The translations under genes were made by a program, and so were the position numbers. Positions 34,868 to 46,285 of a DNA stretch of 64,000 bases are shown here, one piece after another (the first letter of the stretch is position 1; each line of letters begins with the position of its first letter). Location: positions 16,247,974 to 16,311,973 of the forward strand of contig ML679989.1 in the NCBI GenBank assembly GCA_007922225.1, written 5' to 3'. Under the pieces are notes generated by a model. The model was not told the origin of the DNA and searched no databases. It was given only the letters and a program-made list of their open reading frames with translations. The DNA comes from Emydura subglobosa (taxonomy: Eukaryota; Chordata; Testudines; Chelidae).

Positions 34868-35082
34868 CTGATTGGCGGTATTTGTTATATTATGCTAAAT
34901 AGCATTGGAACCTCCACCCCCGGCAATCTCTGATTGGGAGACGTCATGTATTATGCAAATATAGACGTGAACCCTTCCCATTAGCGTTCTGATTGGACCC
35001 ATGTGATGTGATATGCAAATATAGGATAGAACTCCCCCCCCCTTCAGCTACTCTTGCGGGAAATAGTCTGTATTATGCTAAT
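34868..35082 (+). promoter_or_regulatory. Tandem array of Y-box/CCAAT + POU-octamer modules
   Basis: Four units at a period of 59-62 bp. Unit 1 has CTGATTGG at 34868 and ATGCTAAA at 34892. Unit 2 has CTGATTGG at 34930 and ATGCAAAT at 34953. Unit 3 has CTGATTGG at 34989 and ATGCAAAT at 35013. Unit 4 has a decayed CTCTTGCG at 35051 and ATGCTAAT at 35075. The box-to-octamer spacing is 23-24 bp start to start in every unit, and each unit ends in a C-rich tail. CTGATTGG is the inverted CCAAT (NF-Y, MHC-II Y-box) sequence, and ATGCAAAT is the POU2F octamer. A GC box (GGCTCCGCCCC) follows at about 35092-35102. GATA-like AGATAAGG lies upstream at 34805. I infer a lymphoid-type promoter for the downstream gene (AKNA). 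Confidence 0.75.
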
Positions 35083-35119
35083 GAGATCGGAGGCTCCGCC
35101 CCTACCATCTGCGCCTCTC

Positions 35120-35263
35120 TCGGGCTGGGGACTATTGTTTGCAATCTGCAACTCCAGGAAATTGACCGAGGAGGGAAGAGTTTGTGCTGCCTGCGGGGAG
35201 AAACTTTGTTGGAGCAGCCTGGGGTGCGGCTGGAAGGAGGACTCAGCACCGCCGTCCGCCCAG
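35120..35263 (+). other. AKNA: Candidate non-coding first exon (AKNA 5' UTR, upstream promoter)
   Basis: The sequence after the Y-box/octamer array is GC-rich, has no ATG up to 35263, and ends in CAG|GTGAGAGC, a strong splice donor. That fits a 5' UTR exon spliced far downstream to the acceptor at 59,816. The transcription start is a guess from the end of the GC box. No transcript evidence is available, so both the exon and its link to AKNA are inference. Confidence 0.45.
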
Positions 35264-36780
35264 GTGAGAGCCCGGCTGAGCTCACGGCAAGCAGAGGAGC
35301 AAACTCTGCATTCCCAATCCCAGCCCAGCGCCTGCTTCGCTGCGGGATCCTGCGTGTTTGCAGTGGGATGGTGAGAGAGTAAATCCAGGGCTGGCTGCGG
35401 GGCAGAGGCTTAATCCGAAATGAGGCTGTACAAATGCCTCTTTGAACCCCCCCCCGAAAAATCCTGCTCCTCAATGTGTGTATGTCGGGGGAGAGGAGAG
35501 ACTTTTAGAAAAACTGGTTTAAAAATGAACCAGCTTTGCACATCTGGCCATGTCTACACAGAGAAAAATGTGGCGGGAGTTGCAGCCAGCCCAGATCTTT
35601 CTGTTTTGGTTTCTTACTGCGTTTTTGTGTTTCATGCACAAAACAGAAGAAGAAATCGCTAGTTAAAGGCGTCGGGTGTGTGGGGGGGACTTTAAAAGAA
35701 TCTCAGCTTCATGCAACAGATCTTTGTGTGTGTGTGTGTGTGAGTCTTGGAGCTAGGAGCTGGAGCCTTGGTTGCTGTGGTTACCCAGAGAAGAAGTGGT
35801 GTTGCCTGCTGGCTGGTTTGTGTATGTGATGCTCACTAGGCAACAAACGGACACTCCGTGCTGTAGTGACTTGCTTGACAAGAAACTGTGATTTAACTAA
35901 TCAGGTTCCCTCCCCCAGAAATCTATAGACCCTTTCCCTCCCCCTTGGTTTTGAGGGGGAGAAGCAGAGGCTGGAAACTGGCTTGGTTATTGTGGATATT
36001 AATGTCAAGGGAGATAAAAAGGGTATGGCAGGGAGGGTGTTGTCTGGTGGTTAGAGCAGGGCTCTGGGAAGCAGCTCTCTTGGGTCTGTTACCACCTCCG
36101 GAGTGGGGTGTTGTAATCTGGGGGTCAGGCCGACAGATGGGAAGTCAGCACGACTGTTTTTTGAGGGGGTATGTTCTGTTGCTTAGTTCAAGGAATTGGA
36201 TCTCAGGACTCCTGGATTCTGTTCCCCATGCTTGAAGGCACTGTATTCTGGTGGTTAGAGGAGAGTGGGATTCAGGACTCCTACGTTAGGTATTCAACAA
36301 AAAGGCCAACTGAGCAAACTGGCAACTAAAAGCCACGCTGCATTCAAAAGGTCAAAAGACTTTTTTCTCTGCGATGGGCTTTATGTGAGTATGTTTCCTT
36401 TCTAAACAGGCAAGTGTTTGAAGTGTGCTTATTGCTTGGGGGAAACCTGCTTTTTTTTTTTTAAAGGCTCTTTCAACTCAAAAAGTCTGCTGCACTTTTT
36501 TAAAGTTTGCTCTTAGAACATCCCGACAAGAGGATTTCATGGTCATTTCATCAGTTTGCTCTACTCACTGATGGGAAATGTGGCACTAACTCAAGTCCGG
36601 GGCTGTAGAAGGGGATTTCAAGACGCTGGTTTCTAGCCCTGCCTGATGTAGCTTGGAGGATGTTGCAAGAGCTGGTTTGAGTTTTAGTTCCCTTTATTTT
36701 TCTTACAGAAAAGAAAGTTTTAAAAATAGTCATTTCCTTAAACATAGATCATTAACAGCCCCCACAGTTCATAAATGGCC
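35264..36780 (+). other. Unique sequence downstream of candidate first exon
   Basis: A TG repeat is at 35,725-35,742. SINE-head-like fragments (CTGGTGGTTAGAGCAGGG, TGGTGGTTAGAGGAGAG) lie around 36,040 and 36,250. A T11 run lies near 36,452. Nothing coding is seen. Confidence 0.5.
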
Positions 36781-36789
36781 ACACTCAGA

Positions 36790-36965
36790 TGAAGAGCACA
36801 TTTCAAAAATAGTTTATACAGGTTAATGATGATAAATAGATGTTTTAATAAATAGTTTGTCACTTGTTACAGAATCAACTGATTCTATAGCAATTGATTA
36901 GGACACCAGCTCATCATTTATTAACCCTTTATAAACTATTTTTAAAACGTACCTTTCATATAAAA
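36790..36965. mobile_element. AT-rich palindromic MITE
   Basis: The left arm TTTCAAAAATAGTTTATACA then GGTTAATGATGATAAAT pairs with the right arm ATCATTTATTAACC then CTTTATAAACTATTTTTAAA. About 70 bp lie between the arms. Confidence 0.65.
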
Positions 36966-38534
36966 TGTAATCTGAGAGTTCTTAGCCATGCTTTCTGACC
37001 TATCTCTTGCATCTCTTTGCCTCATGGCCCCTTCTCCTGCCATCTACATGGTCATCCCATTTGCTTCTTCCCGCGCCGTGGTGTTGGAAGGGTCTCTCTC
37101 AACCGCAGGCTTTATCTTGGTGGTGGAGACAGCTGTATCTAGACAGGGATTAAAGCCAGCATCCTGAGCAGCGTTACTGACCGGGAGACTTGTCAAGCTG
37201 CGTTAGAATGACGTGCGATGACCTCGCATCCTCCTGGTGTCGGAATTACCCTGAAGATCAGCGAAGAGCACCTCACGTGCATATGCATTTATTCCCCTGC
37301 TTGTCCCATTCACCACTGGGGCTTTGGGACGTTCAGACGGAGTTAAATGCTGCTTGTTTGAAATAAACCCAACATCACTTCAGCCACGACAGGGAGGGGA
37401 CACAGCACAGGATTTGCATTGCACGCTGCTGGGTTTTTAGGTGTGCAGCTTGCAGGTGCTAAGATGAGGATGTTACCCTTGCTAGGGTCAGAGTCACAGG
37501 CAAAGAAGGCAGGAGATACAAAGCAAGGGTTGAAATTCTGGAGTTATGCTCTGGCTTTTATTCGTGCTGAGATGCAACTGATCTCATGTCAAGACCCATG
37601 CAGCTGCAGGCGTTTTACCTCACAGGCTCTTGACTCGTTAGGTCACAGCCTATTGAATGAGGGCCAAATCCAAAGCTCACTGACATCAGTGGCAATCTTT
37701 CCAGTGGACTTTGTATTAGACCCTGTATGTGTCCCCCACTCATACTCAAGTGAGTAGAGCCGATTGGATCAAGGGCACCACTCACGTGAACAAGATAAAC
37801 AGGGAGCGGGGTCCTTGCACAATAAACCCCAGACAATCCCTTCGCACATTTTTAATGGGGAGAGCTGGGAAGAAATGCACCGCATCTTTCATCTTCGATG
37901 TCAAACCAGAGCTCATGCATTGCACATCCTAGGGCGCTTTTGCAGGAGATGAAGTCGAAGCCCTGCTGACGCGGGTCCTGAATTGCACCCTGCCAACCTA
38001 AAACTACCCCCTGTTGTTTCCTTTGGGAAGTTACATCCCTTCTCTCGTTTTTAGAAAGGGGCTGGGGGGTTGGCTGTAAAAACACCCACGTCGGCCGCAC
38101 ACTCCATCCCACCAGGCTGTATTCTAGAGGTGGTGAAGAGCAATCTGGGTCATTTCTAGTGCACTCGGGATGATCCTTTACAGTGATAGGCATGGACTGC
38201 GTCAGGTTCTTGATACAGTAGAGTGCAAAGTGGGGGTTAAGGCATGGGGTCAGAGTACCCCATTGATGGTGATCAGGCTTGTGGTGCTTTTCAATACCAG
38301 TTGCAGAGGGATGCGAAAGCTTGGTAGAGTATGTCCTTGACAGCATTGTAGGCAATGTGAAGGCAGGAATGCAGGGGACTTTCCCCTTAGCTTCTTCTTT
38401 TTGTGCTTTAAAGATTCAGGGTGGGTGGGGTGTGCCTTGGTGTAATCTCACCTGCCCTGAAATGACATTTTTGTGTGTTACTATAAGGGATGATGATGCT
38501 GTGTCAGATGCTTAAGGTCAGAGGCTAGGCCCCA
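36966..38534 (+). other. Unique sequence, no gene seen
   Basis: A degenerate palindromic fragment (GGGCCAAATCCAAAGCTCAC to GTATTAGACCCTGTATGTG) lies at about 37,660-37,735. Otherwise nothing is recognised. Confidence 0.45.
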
Positions 38535-38770
38535 CTCGAGAGGCAGTGTGGTCTAATGGATAGAGCACTGGACTGGAACTCAGACGACCCGGGTTCTGTT
38601 TCCAGCTCAGCCCCACGCCTGCTGGGTGACCCTGTGCAAGTCACTAACCCACTCTGCCTCAGTTTCCCTATCTGTAAGATGGGGATAATGAAACTGACCT
38701 CCTTTGTGAAGCACTTTGAGATCTGCTGATGAAAAGCAGTAGACAAGAGCTATTATAAAAGGCTTTATTC
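38535..38770 (+). repeat. MIR-type SINE, nearly complete
   Basis: GTGGTCTAATGGATAGAGCA (A-box-like head), CTGGGTGACCCTGTGCAAGT, GCCTCAGTTTCCCTATCTGT and AAGCACTTTGAGATCTGCTG are all present in order. Confidence 0.9.
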
Positions 38771-39377
38771 CACAAGAAGATACAGTTTCCATTCATTTTA
38801 AAATATAATAGTTTATGAATTAAAAAATAACTTTTACGGCTTGTTTGTCCTTTATTTCCTTTCTTTTATGCACATAGACTGAAGTTCTATGCGTTTCATT
38901 TTTTTGTTTTTTAAGTTTTATGTCAGGCATAATTCCCCGCTGAACTGAAAATTTCCCTTCACCAACTTTCAGCCAGAAGCACATTCTTAGGTTCTACTTA
39001 AAATCCCCCAAACTAGAGGTTTTGAATGGAAATGCTGACATGCCGTTAATGATAGCGGCCTAGACAAAAACACAAACTGAAGAGGGAATGTGCTGAGAAT
39101 ACTTGAGTCTTGGGAATATGAAAATGTCCAGATACAAGAGGCTATCATTCTATCACGTCTGCCTTTGCGGCTTCCATTAACATGCAAGAGACACTGGCGG
39201 CTTTAAAAATCATGCAGAAAACTTCCTTCTCTCTTAGGCATAACGAGAGATTAGATTATTAAACCCAAAAGATTTTTTTTTTAAAAGTGTATTTTTCACT
39301 CTTCATTCTGTTACTTTCCTTTTTGCATTTCACTCAGCTTGGACAGTGAAAATAGGTCAAATTTTCAAAGTGGGGTG

Positions 39378-39620
39378 CCTAATGGGAGGCAGCGTGACCT
39401 AGTGGAGACAGCACTGGATGAGGATTTAGGAGACCTGAGTTGTATTCCTGGCACAGCCACTAATCTGGTGAATGACCTTGGGCAGGTCATGTCCTCTCTC
39501 TGTGACTCAGTTCTGACATCTGTAAAAGGGGTTTAATGAGACTGCCATCCCTTTGTAAAGCACTTTGAGGTCTGTTAGTGAAAAGTGCTAGATAAGAGCC
39601 AGGTATTTTATTACTACGAG
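39378..39620 (+). repeat. MIR-type SINE, nearly complete
   Basis: GTGACCTAGTGGAGACAGCA, TGACCTTGGGCAGGTCATGT, AAAGCACTTTGAGGTCTGTT and AGATAAGAGCCAGGTATTTT in order. Confidence 0.9.
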
Positions 39621-39751
39621 TGCTTGGCCCCATGTATAATCACCTAAAGAAAAGCAACTTGATCTTCAAGGATGCTTTGTGCCCGCAGATCCAACTGTGA
39701 ACAATGGGAGCTGCAGGTTCTCGGCGCCTTTGGAAAAATGAGCCGCTTTTG

Positions 39752-40067
39752 CAGAATTGCCAACCCCAAGTGTTCAAAAATCACTAGTCAGGCCTAAAAA
39801 AACCCATAACATTGACTTTAAAAATGATTAAATTAAAAAAAAAAAAGGGGGGGGGGGGGGGATCTTTCCATTTGCCTTCTAGTTTCTGAGCCTTTAGGGT
39901 GTCACTCAGGGCACGTTTTCAGGCTTTTCTCTGCAACCAGGAGGACTAGAAACTACTTCTTTTAAATAATGAAAGCTGAGATTCTTGCTTACTCAGTTGA
40001 CTCCAGAAGTACTGTGGTTTAAGTAAAACACCAAATATCGAGATCATTGCAAGAGTTGGCAACACTG
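39752..40067. mobile_element. TIR-type DNA transposon (CAGTGTTGCCAACTC ends)
   Basis: Left end CAGAATTGCCAACCC, right end GAGTTGGCAACACTG. The interior includes AAAGCTGAGATTCTTGCTTA and an A-run followed by a G-run at about 39,835-39,861. The 8-mers outside the ends do not match, so the target duplication is lost or the ends are misplaced. Confidence 0.65.
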
Positions 40068-40069
40068 CT

Positions 40070-43000
40070 TTCCTTAAGGTGACTATATATGCAGCTTTAA
40101 CTTTAGGCACCTTGGCCCAGATCCTCAAAGGTATACTAGCCTCCTAACTTCCCTTAATAAGTCCAATGAAAAGTGTATGTATTAAATCTTGGAAACATTT
40201 CTGTTGGTCTAAGCTTGTGGAAAGACTTTCATGCACAAAACATACATTTTGGACCATCTTTAACCTGGTAGTGGTCCTTTTTAGTGAGCATTGATCACTG
40301 ACAGGAAAGAGAAAAGGCTGCAGTCTGTGGGCCAGATGCTGACCTCACCCCAGCGTAAATCTGGAACCACACTGTTAAAGTCCACTAAGGTAACTGTGAA
40401 TCTGGAGGGAATCTTTTGCATGGCAAAGGGGGGAAATGAGTCTTGCAGGATAAAGGAGACCATGTCTGTTTTATGGCTGGGTGGATCGGATGAGCATCCA
40501 GATGGATTATTGCGACTACCTCCAATCCTGTGCGCTGCTGCTGGGGTTGCTCATTTTGATGTTATCTTTGGCTAAATTATAAACTGGAAGTATTTCGAGG
40601 AAGAATAATTGTAGCGGAGAGGTGGGTGTGTCAGAAGTGAAAGCTCAGCTGGGCTGCCACTCCTTAGGGTCTGGGGAAAACTCAATTTCTGTAGCCATCT
40701 CTCTATGTTTGTAGGAGAAAAGGAAGGTGGGGATAACGGAGCACACACAAAGGTCTTGATGCAAGGGACTGAGGTCAGTAGCATGTTGTGAATATATGGG
40801 CCCCGGTGCTGCAATCGCTTACACATGCATTTACCTTTATGCACCCAACTGGTCCCACTGAAATCTGTAAAGGGGAGCAGGTGTGGGCCAGCCAGCTCAG
40901 TACTGTAGTTAATAAATTAAAATGCAGGGTGGGTGGATGTGTGTGAGAGAGAGTGTGTATGTGCGCCTTCTGCTGGATGGAATTAGAACTGCTCAACTAT
41001 GTGTCATATGTCTTTTACCGCTACCAGTGAATGGAGATTTTCCTTTAGTTTTAGTAGTAATGGTCAGTGTTTGCAGGAAGGATGATTAAAGTTCTATCCC
41101 ACCTTAACCATGGAGTTCTCAGTAGCCAGGGTGTGCAGCATAGTAAAATCCTGGGCCCACAGAATATTTCCCTGCCTCTTTCCCCCCTGGGGTTGTATGA
41201 GTACCTCGAGATGGCGGCAGACTCTCAGACAGCGCTTCTTATTACTGACAGGACCAAGTGTGTGTTCGATAAAGCTTAAGCTGAGGCCAGCCCACAGTGG
41301 GGACAGAACCAAGCAGTAATAGCTGGGTTTCAATGTGGTGGCCGCCAGCAGGATTCTGTTTTTGATTTTTAGGCCTTTCCTAGGGTGGACGCTCATGTAG
41401 GTACATTCTGGCAGCTGCACCACTGCAAGCACCTAGGGATTTGCACTGACGTAACTACGTCAGAGGCTAAAACCCCAGTGCAGACAAGGCCTTAGTTTGA
41501 GAAGCAATGGTGAAGGACAGTCCACAGCAAAGAAAATCCCTGTCTGTACTGGGTGAGGGAATCCATGCTTGACCCCGCTGGCAACAACCAAGCTGAAATG
41601 ACAGCGCACAAGACCAGGAGGGGCGTCACTTCTCTGGGTCTGTGGCCGTCTCTGAAGGATTGAGGGAAATCTAATGGCAGGGATGAAATTGTTAGGGATG
41701 CTTTTCTGGGGCCGATAAATGGGTTCGCTGCAGCATGGAGACTTCCTGAGCAGAGGCAAATTTGTGCCCTCTGCCTGCTTCCTGGGGTCATGCCGGTGCT
41801 GGACGATGGCTTGGCTACCAAGGGCTCCCAGCTAAATAAAGAGAGGTGGGTGGATACCTCAAATGTGCCCCGGGGGAATTCACTCCTGCCACCCTGCGTT
41901 GCCACGGTTACAGGAACAGGGCCCCAGGCCTACAGTCGGTGGCACTGGAATTGGGCTCGGCTGTATGTTATTGGAGTTGGAAAAGGGGGGGACAGCCCGT
42001 GACCATGGGGAGTAGGAGAGGGGGAAAGGAGGCCCTAGCTTGAAGGGTGGGAGTGTGGGGGTGCCGTCTTTGCCCAGGGAGGGGGTGTGGCCGTTGGGAA
42101 GGGGCGGGGAAGGGCCACCTGTGCTCATGCAGGGAGGCAGGCGGTGTATGGGCCTCTGCTCTCTTGGCCTGGCCTCTGGCGTCACATTGGGCTTTTTTAG
42201 CTCTGCTCTTTGTTCTGGTTTTTTCCCCCGTGCCACAGGCCGTTTTTCTTCTGCCTCCAGCTCGCCTGGATGTTCCAGCAGCTCATGTGGAAATACAGTT
42301 GTTTCCTCGTCCCTCCGCGCTGCCCAACTCAGGGTAGAGCAACGTCCCGGCCGGTGCCGGCTGGGAAAAGGTCTTGCTCCTGTTCCTAGTGGGACAGGTG
42401 TGCACGCACCTCTGCTTAGCACTTTTACCGGCAGCCTCAGAAGAAAAACCGAAAGTCTGCCGAGGTCATCGCTGCTGAACTCTCCGCTCAGGCCTAGAGC
42501 TGGGATGCAGCGTGCTGGTGTGGTTTGTTCACTGCCTCCCCGTGATCCGCTGACATCACTCAGGATCTGCCTAATTCAGACCCTGCTCCTGCTCCCAGTT
42601 AACGTCGTTCCCGCTGCCTGCAGGGGCTGCAGGATCAAGCCCTTACATTCCCAAGCTCATCTTCCTCTTATGCCCCTGGATGACACCCAGGGACCCTCCT
42701 GCTGCTCCAGTAAGTGCCCTGCTCTGGGAGCCGAGCCCCCTCTAGCTCTATGGCTGCATGATAGGCCCCAGCTGACACTGCAGACGGGCATGTTAGCACT
42801 GTGCAGCTGGAACGTGCCTCTTCCTAACCCAACTCACCTGGAGACTCCTTGGCTGCTAAGAGAAAAACCTGCCCCCCGGGTGAACGTGAGAGACCGACAG
42901 CAGGGAGTCAGGGCTGGGCTTTTACAGGGCTTCCTTGGACTTCGTTAGCAGGTGTCTCCTGCCTCCTCCTCCACCTCGCTCTCCTCCTCCGTGCCCCCCC

Positions 43001-45040
43001 ACACTCCCAATGAGGCCCCCTCCCCTCCCCATTCAGGTCGGAGGCAGGAGTCTGGTCTGGATGAGAGCAGGGGGTTAGTTAGTCTCATCTCTCAGACTCT
43101 CTGCGCCTTGGGCTAGAGACCAGCTCAGCTCCTATCACTGCTCAGCTGAGAGGCCGATGGAGACATGTCTGGGAGAATCCCTCACCCGTCTCCCGAGGAG
43201 ACACATCACTGGGTTTTTTTCTCCCTCTCCAGGATTCGACAAGCCGGCAATGGGAGTCTGGCAACTGCCCGTCTCCACGCAGATAATTAGATCTTAGGAT
43301 CTGCTGCAGCTCTTATATACCAAGGTTCAAACCTTTGTTCCATCACACGCTCCCACGCTCTGCAGCCCAGTGTCTCCAGGACTCCGTACCCGCCCCCATT
43401 GCCTTGCTGATCACTTCCACTTCAGTTTGGGTCAGAAGAGCAACCGGTTTTAGCCTTCGCCCTCCAGGGATGTTTAGGGTAGCCAGGCTTCTAATCTCCA
43501 AACCAAGACACTTTTCTGAGGGCTCTCCCTGGCAGGCGGGAAGGTGGGGCGGACTGGCTGGGAGGCACGTTATGGGGGACGAAACCTGGGTTGCTGGGGG
43601 GCTGGTGGTTCGGGAAGTGGGGCACACTCTTTTGGTTGATCTTCCAGCCTCTGCCTCCCCTCGGGGGTTGGCACCCCGACTTTCAGCTTCAGTGAAGCCG
43701 AGCTGCTGCAATCTCTCTCTTTTACTCTGAGGGGAGCTACCCGCGGTGGGGCAGGGGATGACACGCTCGGATGAGCTGGAGATTCATCCCTCCAGTGCCC
43801 TGCGGCAGAGCTGCCGCCATCGGGCACAGTTTGCCGGGGCCCGGTCGAGCCGTGCCGCAGGTCCGGGCAGAGGTGCGTGGTTGGCAGAGCGGTGTGTGGG
43901 CGAGGCTGGGAGAGCAGAGAGGACGGCAGGGCAGGATTGAACGCGCTAGTAGGGCTGGGACGAGCCCACGGCTGGAGCAGCAGGGAACGCCGCGGGTCAG
44001 GACTGCAGTGTATTGGCAGAGCAGTGCACAGAGCCGGCAGGAGTAACAGAGGCTGCTGCAGGCCTGAGCGAGGTGCGTCTCCAGGAGGTTGTGCAGGGCC
44101 CGTGCTGCGCCTGCATCAGCCCCTCGCGATCCACGAACAGGAAGGTTCCTCGCTTACGCAAGCGTTTTACAGCGAAGAAGGGGGAGAGAGTTGCAAACAT
44201 CCAGGGGCGCAGACCAGGACGGAGCTAATAAATGCAGCCGTTGCCTTGGCGCTCGCATGTAGGTACGCCAAGCAAGGCTCCACTGGGGCAAGTGCCCAGA
44301 AAACCGCTGGAGCCAGGCTCAGCCAGGGCCTTCCCAGCAAAGGGGACACCTGGTGCGTGGGGCTTTTGTCTGCATGTGTGGGGGGGGGGCGCGAGGAGCC
44401 TTCAGCCAGCCATGGATAATCAGATTAGCAGAGCCAGGCTGATTTTGCAAAGTGGGGGGCAGGGCGCTTTCCCTTCCCGTTACTTCCCCTTTCAATCAGT
44501 TGTCAGCGTCCTGCTTTGCGTGATGCCGGGCCGGGCTGCTGAGCTGAGCTCTCTTTGGCTGGCGGATTATACTCTCATCTGTGGTCACCCTCCCGTTGGC
44601 TGGGGTTGGAAGGATTCCCAGTTATTATGTTATGCTTTTGCTACTAGCGCTTCATTGTCTTTATACAGTCGTCCTTCCCCGTTCCATCACTGTCTTCGTT
44701 GCAGTAACCCGCTTGCTTCCCATTCTCTCACAGGCTGTCTACTCTAATCGGCTCATTTCTTCCGGCCCTGCCTGTCTCTTTCATTTTCACTCACTGGCCA
44801 GAACTGGAGTCTTCACCACTCCTCCCCCTCACCCCTTAAAGTGACTTCCGATTTGGATGTCTGGGGAAGAGATGAGAAACTGTTCTTGAGTTACAGCCGA
44901 AGGTAGCCATGGTTATGGCGATCATATTGATCATCAGTTATAAGTTAAAGGAAAAGAGCAAATTTGGCCCTCAGGTTCGGAGTTGTAAAACAATAATCTT
45001 TTACAAAACCAAAGTCAATACACAAAAGTTTGAAAGAATT
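40070..45040 (+). other. 5-kb stretch without a recognised gene, including a CpG-rich part
   Basis: Contains a degenerate MITE near 41,430-41,495 (CTACGTCAGAGGCTAAAACC, GCAGACAAGGCCTTAG) and the longest ORF in the window at 42040-42948 (+, 302 codons from a TTG), which resembles no family I know. 43,745-44,110 is GC- and CpG-rich (CTACCCGCGGTGG, GAACGCCGCGGGTCAGG) and might be another alternative promoter. Confidence 0.4.
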
Positions 45041-45059
45041 CCTATGGAAAGCAGGTTTT

Positions 45060-45360
45060 TTAAATTCTTTTTAATCTTCCTCTGCGTTTGCAATATTGCC
45101 AAAGCGAGGCACGCAAAAAATCATGAGGTTTAAAAATAAAACCCTAAGCTTTTAGTTGCCTTGTGATTTTTGAGCATTTAAGGGTTTACATTTTCAAGTT
45201 TTTCTCTGCCTCCATGAGGGCCAGACATTTAATATTTGATAAAAAAGCTGAGATTCTCCCGAAACAACATGAACTCCGGTAGCTGGGGCTGTCAGAAAAA
45301 CCCACCAAATATCACAAGACTCTCAATAAAATCATGACAGTTAGCCAGGCTGTTTGCAAC
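45060..45360. mobile_element. TIR-type DNA transposon copy related to 39.75 kb
   Basis: Contains CTCTGCCTCCATGAGGGCCA, AAAGCTGAGATTCTCCCGAA, GTAGCTGGGGCTGTCAGAAA and AATCATGACAGTTAGCCAGG, all shared in order with the other copies of this family. Confidence 0.5.
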
Positions 45361-45474
45361 TCAGACACTGCAGCATTGTGCTAGTGCTGGAGAGCATGGG
45401 AAACTGACAAGAAACAAGAGAAACATACCAGTCTAGTTCAGTGCTTCAGCCCTGAAAAACCCCCCAGTAATGCA

Positions 45475-45890
45475 GGAGTGTGTGTCTGATGAAGGGAGGG
45501 GGACACAGTGAGGGTATGCTGCGGGGGGAAGGCTAGTAGTGTGTGTGTGAGACAGAGAGGGCAGGAGGTTGCGGAGGGATGAGGGCATGTTTGGCGGTTG
45601 TGGTACGTGGGGTGAACTAGAGATCTCATAGTGATGGTGAGTGCTTGTTTGGGACAGGTGTCTGCATGAGGGGGTATAGTGTGTGGGTGACTGGAGGGAG
45701 AGGATATTGCAGGAGGTCTGTGATGGGGATGTAGTAAGAGTGTCTTTGAGGGAGGTGGATTTGGGGGTGGTCTGTTTCAGGGATGTAGCGAGATGTCCAG
45801 GGCTTGCCTGTCTATGGGACATAGTGGGGTATGTGATTGTCTGGAGAGGGCGTGTGGTGGTAATGGCAGAGGAAGGATGGCAGGATTAGG
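45475..45890. repeat. G-rich degenerate minisatellite
   Basis: About 400 bp with strong G-over-C bias and recurring GGGATGTAG, GTGTGTGGGTGACTGGAGG and GAGGGAGGTGG motifs. The unit is diverged, roughly 40-45 bp. The minus-strand ORF of 129 codons here is a by-product of the bias. Confidence 0.6.
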
Positions 45891-46080
45891 GACCCAGCTC
45901 CCCACTCCTGAAGGAGAGATGGCGGCCCAGTGATCAGTAGCATCAGAACGCCATTCTGGCTCCCACAGACAGCGCCGGGATGCCATTTCGTAGCGTTCCT
46001 GCACCATTCGACCACTGGGGTGCTGAGCACTGGGGTGCTGAGTGATGGGCAACATAACGTAAACGTCAACAAGCAAATTA

Positions 46081-46172
46081 GGGGCCAGATCTTCAGCTGG
46101 TGTAAATCAGGGTCACTCCATTGCAGTCACTGGAGCTAGACCAGTTTCCATCAGCTGAGAATTTGGCCCAGG
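46081..46172. mobile_element. Palindromic MITE, ~92 bp
   Basis: GGGCCAGATCTTCAGCTGGT and GTAAATCAGG at the left pair with CAGCTGAGAATTTGGCCCA at the right. The centre is CTCCATTGCAGTCACTGGAG. Confidence 0.7.
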
Positions 46173-46285
46173 TATCTGGATTATGGCAGTGCCTAGAGGC
46201 CGCCGTCCTCTTGTGCTAGGCGCTGTACAGAGACGCACAACAAACCAGCATCGCTGTCCCAAAGAGCTTCCGTACTCTCTCACTT
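46165..46285 (-). repeat. SINE 3' tail, antisense
   Basis: GGCAGTGCCTAGAGGCCGCC, TGTGCTAGGCGCTGTACAGA and GTCCCAAAGAGCTTCCG are in antisense order. Confidence 0.8.

Noticed and set aside
45433..45822. 129-codon Ser/Thr/Pro/His-rich minus-strand ORF (mucin-like)
   Set aside because: By-product of a G-rich minisatellite on the opposite strand.
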